Positions 32,884 through 41,775 of a stretch of DNA of 43,785 nucleotides are shown piece after piece. The translations under genes and the position numbers were made by a program. How positions within the stretch are numbered: position 1 is the first letter of the stretch; each line of letters begins with the position of its first letter. The stretch spans positions 1 to 43,785 of the forward strand of contig JAKLKS010000004.1 of NCBI GenBank assembly GCA_023150535.1, read 5' to 3'. The notes under the pieces are model-generated. The model saw nothing but the letters and a program-made list of their open reading frames with translations, was not told the origin of the DNA and did no database searches. Origin of the DNA: Planctomycetota bacterium. Its GTDB lineage: Bacteria > Planctomycetota > JAJSAM01 > JAKLKS01.

Positions 32884-33444
32884 TTGCCGAACGCGACCGA
32901 ACTGAAGAGGGGCAACGTCATCATCATGGACGGCGACCTCTGGAACATCATGGAGTCCACGCACGTCACCCCGGGGAACTGGCGCGGGATGGTCCAGGTG
33001 ACCATGAAGAACCTCCGGACCGGCTCCAAGAAGCAGCACCGGTTCCGCTCCACGGACTCCGTCGAGACCGCCTACCTCGACAAGAAGCAGATGCAGTACC
33101 TCTACAAGGACCCCGCCGGGTACTGCTTCATGGACACGACCACCTACGAGCAGGTCATCCTCACCGACGACGAGATCGGGGACGGGCTGAACTACCTCAA
33201 GGAGAACGACGAGATCCAGGTCACCTTCCACGACGGGGTGGCCATCGGGGTGGAGCTGCCCCCCGTGGTGGTCCTCACCATCAAGGACACCGACCCGGGG
33301 TCCAAGGGGGACACCGTCTCCAACGTCTTCAAGCCCGCCACGGTGGAGACCGGCCTCGTCGTGAAGGTCCCCCTCTTCATCGAGAAGGGGGAGCGGATCA
33401 AGGTGGACACCCGGACGGGGGAGTTCCAGGGGCGGGACAACTAG
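32884..33444 (+). CDS. efp: Elongation factor P
   Basis: 186 aa, TTG start after AAGAGGAGAACC. It has the three OB-like domains of EF-P with normal length and the end RIKVDTRTGEFQGR. EF-P rescues ribosomes stalled at polyproline. The domain-I tip, which carries the modified Lys (PGKG) or Arg in other bacteria, reads TPGNWRGM: Asn32 is at the usual Lys position and Arg34 two residues on. Such a tip implies none of the classical lysylation or rhamnosylation in the standard place. TACACT at about 32773 is a candidate -10, giving a leader of about 100 nt. Confidence 0.95.
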   Translation: MPNATELKRGNVIIMDGDLWNIMESTHVTPGNWRGMVQVTMKNLRTGSKKQHRFRSTDSVETAYLDKKQMQYLYKDPAGYCFMDTTTYEQVILTDDEIGDGLNYLKENDEIQVTFHDGVAIGVELPPVVVLTIKDTDPGSKGDTVSNVFKPATVETGLVVKVPLFIEKGERIKVDTRTGEFQGRDN

Positions 33445-33451
33445 CCCGCCC
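33430..33451. terminator. Bidirectional hairpin between efp and the nuclease
   Basis: A 7-bp stem GGGCGGG / CCCGCCC with an 8-nt loop. It contains the efp TAG and ends one base before the nuclease stop on the other strand, the same design as the hairpin at 13509. Confidence 0.5.
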
Positions 33452-34154
33452 TCACCTCCTCTTCGGCGCGATCTCCGCGGCCTTCGCCGCGTCGCTCCAG
33501 AGGCCCCGCGCCCCCTCCCGGGCGCCGCGCTCCGCCTCCCGGAACCGCTCGGCGTGCCGGACGTTGGGCGGGTACCGGTAGGCGAAGGCGTAGCCCTCCT
33601 CGACCAGCGCCAGGTTCACGAAGAGGCCGTCCTCCCGGTGGACGTAGGCGAGGGTGCGGCCGTAGCGGTCCTTCCGCTCGACGTCGAACTCCAGGCGCAC
33701 GCGCCGTCCCTCGACCATCTCGCGGGCCCGCTTCGCCGCCTCCTTCCCGTACCACTGCACCGCCCGGCGCGGGTCCACGCTCTCCGGCGTGTTGATGCCC
33801 GTGAGGCGGACCTTCTCCTTCCCGTCGAGTTCCAGCGTGTCCCCGTCCACCACGCGGACCACGGTGCGGAGGGGGGAATCCGGCGCCTCCACGGCCGGGG
33901 CGGGGGACGGGGGAGCCGGAGAGGGCGATGGGGGCGCCGCCGCCTCCCCCCCCCTCCGGCAGGAGTTCCGGGATCCGCTCCCCCGCGGTCCGGGCCTTCG
34001 CCAGGAGCAGCTCCACCGCGGCCCGCACCCGGTCGGCCGCGAGGGATCTCCCGGGAGGCGAGGCGTAGGCGGCCCCGACCCCGCCCCCGAAGAGGGTGAG
34101 CGCGATCAGGAAGCCGAGTCCGTGGGGGAAGCGGCGGCGGGGTTTCGGGTCCAT
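33452..34154 (-). pseudogene. Thermonuclease (SNase-like) with N-terminal membrane anchor, frameshift in a G9 tract
   Basis: The start ATG 34154 opens a polypeptide with a basic N-terminus, a hydrophobic anchor or signal (about residues 11-31) and a short helix-rich stretch. The frame then reaches a run of nine G (plus-strand C 33946-33954). After it the Pro/Ala linker and nuclease domain continue in the other frame to 33452. The nuclease has VVRVVDGDTLEL, RLTGINTPE, the catalytic Arg in RLTG and KDRYGRTLAYV, all intact. With eight G the two parts would join. The nuclease could also start at the internal GTG 33892. A sequencing indel, true frameshift or slippage are all possible. Confidence 0.75.
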
Positions 34155-34270
34155 CCCCCCTTCATCGGCAGGGGAGGCCCCGGAGGCGGAGCCGACCCCC
34201 ACCGGTGGGGGGGATTCCCCCCGGCGTCCGCCATTCCTTGCGATTGCTCCTCCCCGTCCCGGGGGAGCGG

Positions 34271-34276
34271 TACCAT
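34271..34276 (+). promoter_or_regulatory. Putative -10 element of Topo VI B (TACCAT), leaderless start
   Basis: TACCAT followed by exactly 6 nt and the ATG at 34283; no Shine-Dalgarno. Confidence 0.45.
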
Positions 34277-34282
34277 CCCGGG

Positions 34283-36115
34283 ATGACCGCGAAGAAGAGG
34301 AAGGCGGAGGAGGAGACCCCTCCCCCCGGGGCCGCGAAGGGCGGGGCCAGGGCCCGGAAGCCCGCCGCCCGCGTCACCGCCGAGGAGATGGCCGGGCGCC
34401 AGCGGGAGATCTCCGTCAGCGAGTTCTTCACCAAGAACCGCCACCTGCTCGGCTTCGACAACCCCCGCAAGGCCCTCCTCACCACCGTGAAGGAGGCCGT
34501 GGACAACGCGCTCGACGCCTGCGAGGAGGCGGGGATCCTCCCCGTCGTCGAGGTGGAGATCCGGCGGGTGACGGAGCGCAACGGGAACGGCGCCGCCGGG
34601 AACGGGAGCCCGAACGGGGGCGGCGCCGCCGCCGCCCCGGCGGGCGACATGCCCCTCTTCGCCGCCCCCGCCGCCGCCGCACCCCCCGCCCCCGCCCCCG
34701 CCCCCGCCGACGAGGACGAGGACGCCGACGCCGGCCCGAAGCGCCGCGGCGCCGCCGCCGCCCCCGAGCGCTACCTCGTGTCGGTCGGTGACAACGGCCC
34801 CGGCATCGTCCGGGAGCAGGTGGGGAAGATCTTCGGCAAGCTCCTCTACGGCTCGAAGTTCCACCGCCTCCGCCAGTCCCGCGGCCAGCAGGGCATCGGC
34901 ATCTCCGCCGCCGGCATGTACGGCCAGCTCACCACGGGGAAGCCGGTGCGGATCTGGTCCCGCACCTCGCGGAAGAAGCCGGCCCACTTCATCGAGATGC
35001 ACATGGACCTGCGGAAGAACACCCCGGAGATCACGAAGGACGAGGAGATCCCCTGGGACCGGGAGCACGACACCGGCACGCGGGTCGAGATCGAGCTGGA
35101 GGCGAAGTACCAGAAGGGCGCCCGCAGCGTGGACGACTACCTGCGCCAGACGGCGCTCGCCAACCCGCACGTCACCATCCGCTACCGCGACCCCGAGGGG
35201 ACCGAGACCCTCATCGAGCGCGCCGTGAAGGACCTCCCCGAGGCCCCGAGGGAGATCCAGCCCCACCCCTACGGCGTCGAGCTCGGCATGCTCATCCAGA
35301 TGATGAAGGGGACGACCCACCGGAAGCTCAAGGCCTTCCTCCAGCACGAGTTCTCCCGCGTCTCCGGGCCGACGGCGGTGGAGATCTGCCGCAGGGCCGG
35401 CCTCGCGCCCGAGGCCTGGGTCGCCCGCATCGCCCGCGAGGAGGCGGACAACCTGCACCGGTCCCTTTCCGAGGTGCGGATCATGAACCCGCCCACGGAC
35501 TGCGTCTCGCCCATCGGCGAGGGGGCCGTGGAGAAGGCCCTCCTCCGGGAGCGGCCGGGCGCCTTCGTCCACGCGGTGACGCGGCCCCCCTCCGTCTACC
35601 GGGGGAACCCCTTCGTCGTCGAGGCGGGCATCGCCTGGGGGGGCGAGGGGGCGCCGGCGGACGAGCTGGCCTCGGTCTTCCGCTTCGCCAACCGGGTGCC
35701 GCTCCTCTACCAGCAGTCCGCCTGCGCGGTCAGCAAGGCGGTCCTCTCCTGCCCCTGGCGGAACTACGGCGTGGACCAGAGCCGCGGCGCGCTGCCGACG
35801 GGCCCCCTGCTCGTCTTCGTCCACCTCGCCTCGGTGTGGGTCCCCTTCACGAGCGAGTCGAAGGAGGCCATCGCCCACTACCCGGAGATCCTCAAGGAGA
35901 TCCGGCTCGCGGTCATGGAGTGCGGGCGGAACCTGGGGCAGCACCTCTCCCGCCAGCGGCGCCTCGCCGACGCGCAGAAGAAGAAGGACTACATCGCGGC
36001 CTACCTGCCCCACATCGTGATCGCGCTGAAGGAGATCCTCACGCTGGACGAGAAGGCGGAGAAGGCCGCGACCCGCAACCTCACCGAGGTGCTGGAGAAG
36101 AGCCGGGCGCTGTAG
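34283..36115 (+). CDS. top6B: DNA topoisomerase VI subunit B
   Basis: 610 aa. The GHKL ATPase domain has KEAVDNALDAC (N box), VGDNGPGI (G1) and RGQQGIGISAAGMYGQ (G2 lid), and an H2TH and transducer region follow with the switch Lys near the end of the ATPase part. Topo VI relaxes and decatenates DNA by ATP-driven double-strand passage; it is typical of archaea and plants and patchy in bacteria. A low-complexity insertion of about 65 residues (98-162, Gly/Ala/Pro then acidic) interrupts the domain between two strands. An in-frame extension to 34205 is rejected because the -10 lies inside it. Subunit A follows 30 bases later. Confidence 0.93.
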   Translation: MTAKKRKAEEETPPPGAAKGGARARKPAARVTAEEMAGRQREISVSEFFTKNRHLLGFDNPRKALLTTVKEAVDNALDACEEAGILPVVEVEIRRVTERNGNGAAGNGSPNGGGAAAAPAGDMPLFAAPAAAAPPAPAPAPADEDEDADAGPKRRGAAAAPERYLVSVGDNGPGIVREQVGKIFGKLLYGSKFHRLRQSRGQQGIGISAAGMYGQLTTGKPVRIWSRTSRKKPAHFIEMHMDLRKNTPEITKDEEIPWDREHDTGTRVEIELEAKYQKGARSVDDYLRQTALANPHVTIRYRDPEGTETLIERAVKDLPEAPREIQPHPYGVELGMLIQMMKGTTHRKLKAFLQHEFSRVSGPTAVEICRRAGLAPEAWVARIAREEADNLHRSLSEVRIMNPPTDCVSPIGEGAVEKALLRERPGAFVHAVTRPPSVYRGNPFVVEAGIAWGGEGAPADELASVFRFANRVPLLYQQSACAVSKAVLSCPWRNYGVDQSRGALPTGPLLVFVHLASVWVPFTSESKEAIAHYPEILKEIRLAVMECGRNLGQHLSRQRRLADAQKKKDYIAAYLPHIVIALKEILTLDEKAEKAATRNLTEVLEKSRAL

Positions 36116-36145
36116 CCCCGCGCGGGGCGGAACCGAGGAGGAGCC

Positions 36146-37279
36146 GTGGCGAAGGCGAAGGGGCCCCGCAAGGCCATGGACGACCGGGACCGCACGGTGC
36201 TCGCGGCGGTGGAGGAGGTCGCGAGGGACGTCCACGCCTCCATCCAGCGGAAGGCGAAGCCGGAGCTCGACTTCCCCATCCGGGCGCTCGCCAACGTGCG
36301 CTACGACCAGAAGGTCGGCTACTTCGAGATCGGGAAGCGCAAGGCGGTGCGCACGCTCACCGTCAACACGGCCAAGTCCTTCGCCCAGACGCTCCGCATG
36401 ATGGCGCTGAGCCGCCAGCACGTCCTCGAGGACCGGGAGGCCACCAAGAGGGAGGCCTACTACATCTCGAAGAACTGGGACGACGCCAAGTTCGACGAGC
36501 AGCCGGAATCCGACGCGGTGATGGACGACATCGAGGCGATGTTCTCGGTGCACGGGGTGAACCGGGAGATGCTCCGGTTCAAGCCCGAGGAGCACGGGGG
36601 CTCCGTGGCGGGGGCGCTCACCATCCTCGACCGCCGGCGGAACACGGGGGAGCCGCTCCGGATCGACTGCACGAACTTCGGCTCCGGGGCCTACACGGTC
36701 CCGAGCAACGTGGAGCACCTCGGCTTCGAGACGAAGGCGAGGTTCATCCTGGTGATCGAGACAGGCGGCACCTTCGACCGGCTGAACACCGGGGAGTACT
36801 GGAGGACGGCCAACTGCATCCTCGTGGAGATGGGGGGGGTGCCGACGCGGGCCTGCCGGCGGTTCATCCGGCGGCTCTCCGACGAGCACCGGATCCCCGT
36901 CTACGCCTTCACCGACTGCGACCCCTACGGCTTCGCGAACATCTACCGGACGCTCAAGGTCGGCTCGGGGAACGCGGCCCACATCAACCGGTTCTTCTGC
37001 GTTCCGAAGGCCTCCTTCCTCGGGGTGTCGCCGCAGGACATCGTGGACTTCAAGCTGCCGACCCACCCGCTGAAGGAGATGGACATCAAGCGGGCGGAGG
37101 ACGCGCTGAAGAACGACCCCTTCTACGAGGTCCACCCGAAGTGGAAGATGGCGGTGGAGCACCTGCTGAAGATGGGGGTCCGCGCCGAGCAGCAGGCCTT
37201 CGCGAAGTTCGGCCTCGACTTCGTGATGGAGGAGTACCTGCCGGCGAAGCTGAAGAACCCGGGGAAGTTCCTGCCCTAG
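36146..37279 (+). CDS. top6A: DNA topoisomerase VI subunit A (Spo11-like)
   Basis: 377 aa, GTG start after CCGAGGAGGAGCC. The N-terminal winged-helix (CAP-like) domain holds the DNA-cleaving Tyr in KREAYYISK (Tyr105/106, most likely 106). The Toprim domain has the acidic Glu in LVIETGGTFDRL and the DxD in FTDCDPYGFAN. All catalytic residues for metal-dependent double-strand cleavage are present. It forms an operon with subunit B. Length and motifs are full, so the bacterial Topo VI is probably functional. Confidence 0.94.
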   Translation: MAKAKGPRKAMDDRDRTVLAAVEEVARDVHASIQRKAKPELDFPIRALANVRYDQKVGYFEIGKRKAVRTLTVNTAKSFAQTLRMMALSRQHVLEDREATKREAYYISKNWDDAKFDEQPESDAVMDDIEAMFSVHGVNREMLRFKPEEHGGSVAGALTILDRRRNTGEPLRIDCTNFGSGAYTVPSNVEHLGFETKARFILVIETGGTFDRLNTGEYWRTANCILVEMGGVPTRACRRFIRRLSDEHRIPVYAFTDCDPYGFANIYRTLKVGSGNAAHINRFFCVPKASFLGVSPQDIVDFKLPTHPLKEMDIKRAEDALKNDPFYEVHPKWKMAVEHLLKMGVRAEQQAFAKFGLDFVMEEYLPAKLKNPGKFLP

Positions 37280-37321
37280 CGGTCCCTCCCCTCCGGACCT
37301 CCCCTCCCCCCGGCCGCTCCC

Positions 37322-37340
37322 GCCCCCCGGACCGGGGGGC
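37322..37340 (+). terminator. Hairpin after Topo VI A
   Basis: A 7-bp stem GCCCCCC / GGGGGGC with a 5-nt loop 43 bases after the stop. TACACT about 25 bases further on is a candidate -10 for the next gene. Confidence 0.45.
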
Positions 37341-37402
37341 CCCCCCGCCCCGGCGCCATCCGTTACACTGGGCGCTTCCCCAGGGGAGGAGCGGGCGCCG
37401 GC

Positions 37403-40195
37403 ATGCCCAAGCGGAGGCTGGACAACATCCGGGGCTCCTGGCTGGCCATCGTGGTGGCGGCCTGCCTGCTCGGCATCTTCGCCCTCGGCCTCGGCTCCGA
37501 GCGCGTGCGCACCGTCGTCCGCCGCGCCCTCCCCGCCTCCCTCGGCGGCGTCCGGGGGCCTTCCGCCGACCTCTTCCCCGAGGTCGTGCCCGAGGAGGAG
37601 GGGAGGAAGGAGAAGGACCCCGACGCCCTCCCCGAGCACCCGAAGGAGGAATCCCTCCGCGGCATCGTGAGGGACGCCGCCGGGAAGCCCGTCGCCGGCG
37701 CCACGGTCTCCGCCGAGCGGTGGCGGAAGTCCCGCTGGGAGGTCCTCGCCGAGGCCCGCACCAACAGGGACGGGGAGTTCGTCCTCGGCCCCCTGCCGAA
37801 GGCCCACCTCTCCGCCGTCGCCCGCGCCCCCGGGTACGCCTCCGAGCGCAAGCCCGCCCGCACCGGCTCCCGCCTCGAGTTCAACCTGAAGAGCGGCGGC
37901 ACCCTCCTCCTCAAGGTCGTGGACGCCGTGACGGGGGAGCCGGTCAAGGAGTGCTACGTCTCCGGCTGGAGCCAGCGCGGCGACTGGTACGAGGCCGGCC
38001 GCACCGACGCGAAGGGGGAGTCCCGGTACCTCTCGGTACCGCCCGGCCGCCTCTGGATGGAGATCGTCCCCCCCGAGCACCGCCGCGTGAACCTCGAGGA
38101 CATCGAGGTCTTCGAGGGGAAGGAGACCGTCAAGGAGATCCCCGTCGTCAAGGGGGGGATGCTCAAGGGCCGCGTGCTCGACGCCGAGACCAAGGTCCCC
38201 GTGGCGCAGGCGAACATCAGGACCTGGGACGAGGCCAAGAGCGCCGTGAGCGGCGAGGACGGGAAGTACGAGATCCCCTCCCCCTCGGGGCAGTGGGGCC
38301 TGTCGCTCCGCGTCTCCGCCCCCGGCTACCCCGAGCAGTGGCAGTGGCTCCAGATCCAGGGGGACCCCTCCCAGGACGTCGAGAAGGACATCGAGATCGG
38401 CAAGGGGGGGAAGGTCACCGGGGTCGTGCTCAGGCCCGACGGCTCCCCGGCCGCGGGCGCCCGGGTCGGGCGGGACCCCGGGGACCTCATGACCGGCGTC
38501 CCCGAGGACACCGCCACCGCCGACGCCGAGGGGAGGTTCGTCCTCGAGGCGGTCCCGGCCATGCGCGGCGGGAGGCTCTTCGCCGTCGCCGAGGGCTTCG
38601 CCCTCAGCCGCTCCGATCCCCTGGAGGTCCGGTCCGGGTCGGAGGTCTCCATCCGCATCCTGCTCCAGTCCGGCGCCGCCTTCAAGGGGACGGTGAAGGA
38701 CGAGGACGGGGAGCCGCTCGCCGGGGTCTCCTTCCAGCTCGAGCGCCAGTGGTCCCCCCAGGACGGCGGCGGCTGGTTCTGGATCCCCGAGCTGGTCGGG
38801 TACAGCCTCGCCGACGGGACCTGGGAGATCCCCTCCGTGCCGGGGGGGACCTACTCCGTGCGCGTGAACCTCGAGGGCTACGCCCCCGAGAGCCGGGGCA
38901 GCCTCGTCGCCCCGCCGGAGGGGGAGCTGGCCGGCCTCGACTTCCTCCTCCGCAAGGGGAGCTCCATCACGGGCCGCGTGCGGAACCTCGCGGGGGACCT
39001 CCTCCCGGGCGTCTCCGTCACCGCATGGGGATGGGTCATGGGGAGCGAGGGGCAGAACGAGTGGGTCCAGCGGGCCGAGGTCCGCTCCAACGACGAGGGG
39101 TTCTTCGTCATGGACGGGCTCCGGGACGGGGCCTACACGCTCAACTTCGTCGCCACGGGGTACGCGCCGCTGTCCCGGGCCGGCATCGTCGCCGGCACGC
39201 GGGAGCTCCAGGTGACCGTGCTCCCCACCGCCCGGCTCGAGGGCCGCGTCTTCGAGCCCGACGGGACGACCCCGGTGGCCAACTTCACCCTCAAGCTCGT
39301 GATGGAGGTGGCGGCCGACGGGACCCCCCAGGGGCCGGGCAACATCGTCAACCAGCAGGACTTCGCCGACCGGGAGGGGAAGTTCGTCCTCCACGACGTC
39401 CCCGAGGGGCAGGTGGGGCTCGTGGCCGTGGCGGGGAACAAGATCTCCACGCGCCTCGGGAACCTCGTGGTGGGGCCGGGGACGGTCATCGAGAACCTCC
39501 GGCTCGTCCTCTCCCTCGGCGGGAGGCTCAAGGTCAGCGTGCGGGACGCCGCCGGGCAGCCCCTGGAGGGGGCGAGCGTGAGCGCCGGCCGGGCCACCCC
39601 GGACGGGGGCTGGACCAGCGAGTACTGGTCCCAGACGGACAACGAGGGGGTGGCGATGTTCGCCGCCATGGCCGACGGGAACTGGGTGATCTGGGCCGAC
39701 TACCAGAACCGGATGAACACGACCCGCCGCGTGAACGTCGGCGGGGGGGTCGAGGCGGAGATGGAGCTGGTCCTCACCACGGGGGGCTCCGTCCTCGTCC
39801 ACGCCGTGGACGGGGAGGGGAAGCCCGTGGAGGGGGCGGCCGCCTCCTTCGTCAACGCCTCCACCGGGGAGGAGATCCAGCTCAACTGGGGGCTCCTCTG
39901 GCAGAAGGCCTGGGAGCGCTCCGGGGGGAGGAACCTCGACTGGCAGAAGGTCCAGAGGGAGGCCACGCAGACCGACGCGGAAGGGAGGCTGCTGCGGGAG
40001 GGGATCCCCGCGGGCCAGGTGGTGGTGACCCTCCGCAGGCAGGGGATGAAGGACGCGACGGCCCGGGTCGCGGTCTTCGACGGCTACGAGGTGGACCTCC
40101 GCATCCCCATGGAGGGGACCTCCCCGCCGCCGGCCCCGGAGGCCCCTCCCCCCCCGGGGGACGGAGGGGGAGGCGTCGGGGAGGAGGAGTGGTAG
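37403..40195 (+). CDS. Large membrane-anchored protein with repeated carboxypeptidase-regulatory-like beta-sandwich domains
   Basis: 930 aa, ATG after GGGGAGGAGCGGGC. One TM anchor lies at about residues 12-32, then an acidic linker, then about nine CarboxypepD_reg-like units. The units are recognised by recurring starts such as GIVRDAAGKPVAGATV, GVVLRPDGSPAAGARV, GTVKDEDGEPLAGVSF and GRVRNLAGDLLPGVSV. No catalytic motif is seen. Such long repeats of the transthyretin-like fold are frequent surface or envelope proteins in planctomycetes and related phyla; a role in adhesion or polymer binding is inferred. It ends with a Pro/Gly-rich tail. It is followed by an M28 peptidase with its own promoter-like element. 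Confidence 0.8.
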   Translation: MPKRRLDNIRGSWLAIVVAACLLGIFALGLGSERVRTVVRRALPASLGGVRGPSADLFPEVVPEEEGRKEKDPDALPEHPKEESLRGIVRDAAGKPVAGATVSAERWRKSRWEVLAEARTNRDGEFVLGPLPKAHLSAVARAPGYASERKPARTGSRLEFNLKSGGTLLLKVVDAVTGEPVKECYVSGWSQRGDWYEAGRTDAKGESRYLSVPPGRLWMEIVPPEHRRVNLEDIEVFEGKETVKEIPVVKGGMLKGRVLDAETKVPVAQANIRTWDEAKSAVSGEDGKYEIPSPSGQWGLSLRVSAPGYPEQWQWLQIQGDPSQDVEKDIEIGKGGKVTGVVLRPDGSPAAGARVGRDPGDLMTGVPEDTATADAEGRFVLEAVPAMRGGRLFAVAEGFALSRSDPLEVRSGSEVSIRILLQSGAAFKGTVKDEDGEPLAGVSFQLERQWSPQDGGGWFWIPELVGYSLADGTWEIPSVPGGTYSVRVNLEGYAPESRGSLVAPPEGELAGLDFLLRKGSSITGRVRNLAGDLLPGVSVTAWGWVMGSEGQNEWVQRAEVRSNDEGFFVMDGLRDGAYTLNFVATGYAPLSRAGIVAGTRELQVTVLPTARLEGRVFEPDGTTPVANFTLKLVMEVAADGTPQGPGNIVNQQDFADREGKFVLHDVPEGQVGLVAVAGNKISTRLGNLVVGPGTVIENLRLVLSLGGRLKVSVRDAAGQPLEGASVSAGRATPDGGWTSEYWSQTDNEGVAMFAAMADGNWVIWADYQNRMNTTRRVNVGGGVEAEMELVLTTGGSVLVHAVDGEGKPVEGAAASFVNASTGEEIQLNWGLLWQKAWERSGGRNLDWQKVQREATQTDAEGRLLREGIPAGQVVVTLRRQGMKDATARVAVFDGYEVDLRIPMEGTSPPPAPEAPPPPGDGGGGVGEEEW

Positions 40196-40226
40196 CCGCC
40201 GGGCGCGGGGTTACCATTCCCCCCGC

Positions 40227-41723
40227 ATGATCCCCCTCCGCCTTCCGCGGCGCCCCTCGCGCGCCCTCCTCCCGGGCGCGCTGCTGGCGCTCCTCGCGCT
40301 CCTCCCCCCGGTCCTCGCGGGGGCGGTCGATCCGCTGGACGCCGCCGCCCGCAGCGCCATCTCCGCCTCCGAGGCCCGGTCCGCGGGCGCCGCCCTCGCC
40401 GGCCCGAAGTTCCTGGGGCGGGGCACCGGCCAGAAGGGGAACGAGGACGCCGCCCGCTGGCTGGCGAAGGAGCTGCGGGAGGCCGGCCTCGAGCCGGGCG
40501 TCTCCCCCGACCGGGTCGAGGACGGGAAGACGGTGGAGGGGGAGTTCCTCCAGTGGTTCGACGTGCCGCCGACGCGGCTGGAGCCCGGCGCGGCCGCGGT
40601 GCGGACCCCGAACGTGATCGGGATCCTGCGCGGCACCGGCCTCGACCCCTCGGCCGTGGCCACGCCGACCGACCCCGCGCCTCCCTCCCCCCCGCCCCCC
40701 TCCCCCCCGCCCCCCTCCGCTCCCTCCCCCGCGGGGGGCGCCCCCCCGGAGGCCCCCTCCGCCGCGCAGCCGGAGAGGCGCGAGGTCGTCGTCCTCGGCG
40801 CGCACTTCGACCACCTCGGCGTCCGCGGCGGCGGCGCCGATCCGAAGAAGCCGCCGAAGAAGTCCTCCGTCTTCTGGGGGGCCGACGACAACGCCAGCGG
40901 GACCACGGCCGTGCTCCTCGTCGCCCGGGCCCTCGGCCGCATGGCCGCCGACGGACTCCGTCCCCGGCGGTCCATCGTGGTCGCCTTCTTCACCGGGGAG
41001 GAGATGGGGCTCCTCGGGTCGAAGCACTACGTCGGGAGCCCGGTGGTCCCCCTCGCCGACACGGCGGCCATGATCAACCTGGACATGGTCGGCCGCAACG
41101 GGACGAAGGCCTTCGAGATCTACGGCAACGGGTCGAGCCCGGAACTGGACGCCTGGCACCGCGAGGTGCTCGCCGAGACGAAGCTCGACTGCTCCTACCC
41201 CCCCCCCGCGCTCCTCCAGCGGAGCGACCAGTGGTCCTTCTACGAGGCGGGCATCCCGGTCCTCTTCCTCCACGGAGGGCTCCACGGGGACTACCACACG
41301 CCGCGGGACACCGCGGACGGCCTCAACTACCCCAAGATCGCGCTCGCCGCCCGCCACGCCCTCGGCATCCTGTGGAAGGCGGCCAACGCCCCCGGGCGGC
41401 CCGGCTTCCGGAAGATCGACATGACCGGGGCCGGCGGGAGGCTCGGCATCGCCGTGGATCCCGCCACCCCGGAGGAGATCGACTCCCTCTCCCTGGAGGA
41501 GGGGCGCGGGGCGGTCCGCGTCTCCGCGGTCTTCGCCGGCAGCATGGGGGAGCGCTTCTTCGAGCAGGGGGACCTCATCTTCTCCTGGAACGGGTTCCCG
41601 ATCATGGCGGACGACCCCGTGGGGCGGTTCACCTCCTTCCTGAACATGGCCAGGACCGGGGACCCCGTGACGATCCGGTACCAGCGCGGGAAGGATCGGA
41701 AGGCCGCGACCGTCAAATTCTGA
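40227..41723 (+). CDS. Secreted M28-family aminopeptidase with C-terminal PDZ domain
   Basis: 498 aa. The signal peptide is about 1-32. Zn ligands of the M28 fold are visible: His193 in GAHFDH, Asp220 in WGADDNASG, Glu258/259 in FTGEEMG, Asp286 in NLDMVGRN and His near 351 in GDYHTPRDTAD. A Pro/Ser-rich insertion (about 150-175) lies just before the metal-binding core. The C-terminal 90 residues look like a PDZ domain (GDLIFSWNGFPI). M28 enzymes cleave N-terminal residues from extracellular peptides. TACCAT lies 9 nt before the ATG as a -10 candidate. Confidence 0.88.
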   Translation: MIPLRLPRRPSRALLPGALLALLALLPPVLAGAVDPLDAAARSAISASEARSAGAALAGPKFLGRGTGQKGNEDAARWLAKELREAGLEPGVSPDRVEDGKTVEGEFLQWFDVPPTRLEPGAAAVRTPNVIGILRGTGLDPSAVATPTDPAPPSPPPPSPPPPSAPSPAGGAPPEAPSAAQPERREVVVLGAHFDHLGVRGGGADPKKPPKKSSVFWGADDNASGTTAVLLVARALGRMAADGLRPRRSIVVAFFTGEEMGLLGSKHYVGSPVVPLADTAAMINLDMVGRNGTKAFEIYGNGSSPELDAWHREVLAETKLDCSYPPPALLQRSDQWSFYEAGIPVLFLHGGLHGDYHTPRDTADGLNYPKIALAARHALGILWKAANAPGRPGFRKIDMTGAGGRLGIAVDPATPEEIDSLSLEEGRGAVRVSAVFAGSMGERFFEQGDLIFSWNGFPIMADDPVGRFTSFLNMARTGDPVTIRYQRGKDRKAATVKF

Positions 41724-41775
41724 CGGCGGGGCGCCCCGTGGGACAATGGGGGGCCCCGGCACCCGAGGATCCCCC

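Noticed and set aside
40674..40740. Proline/serine CCC-rich repeat as a separate microsatellite feature
   Set aside because: It is the codon-level trace of a Pro/Ser-rich linker inside the M28 peptidase; no independent function is indicated.
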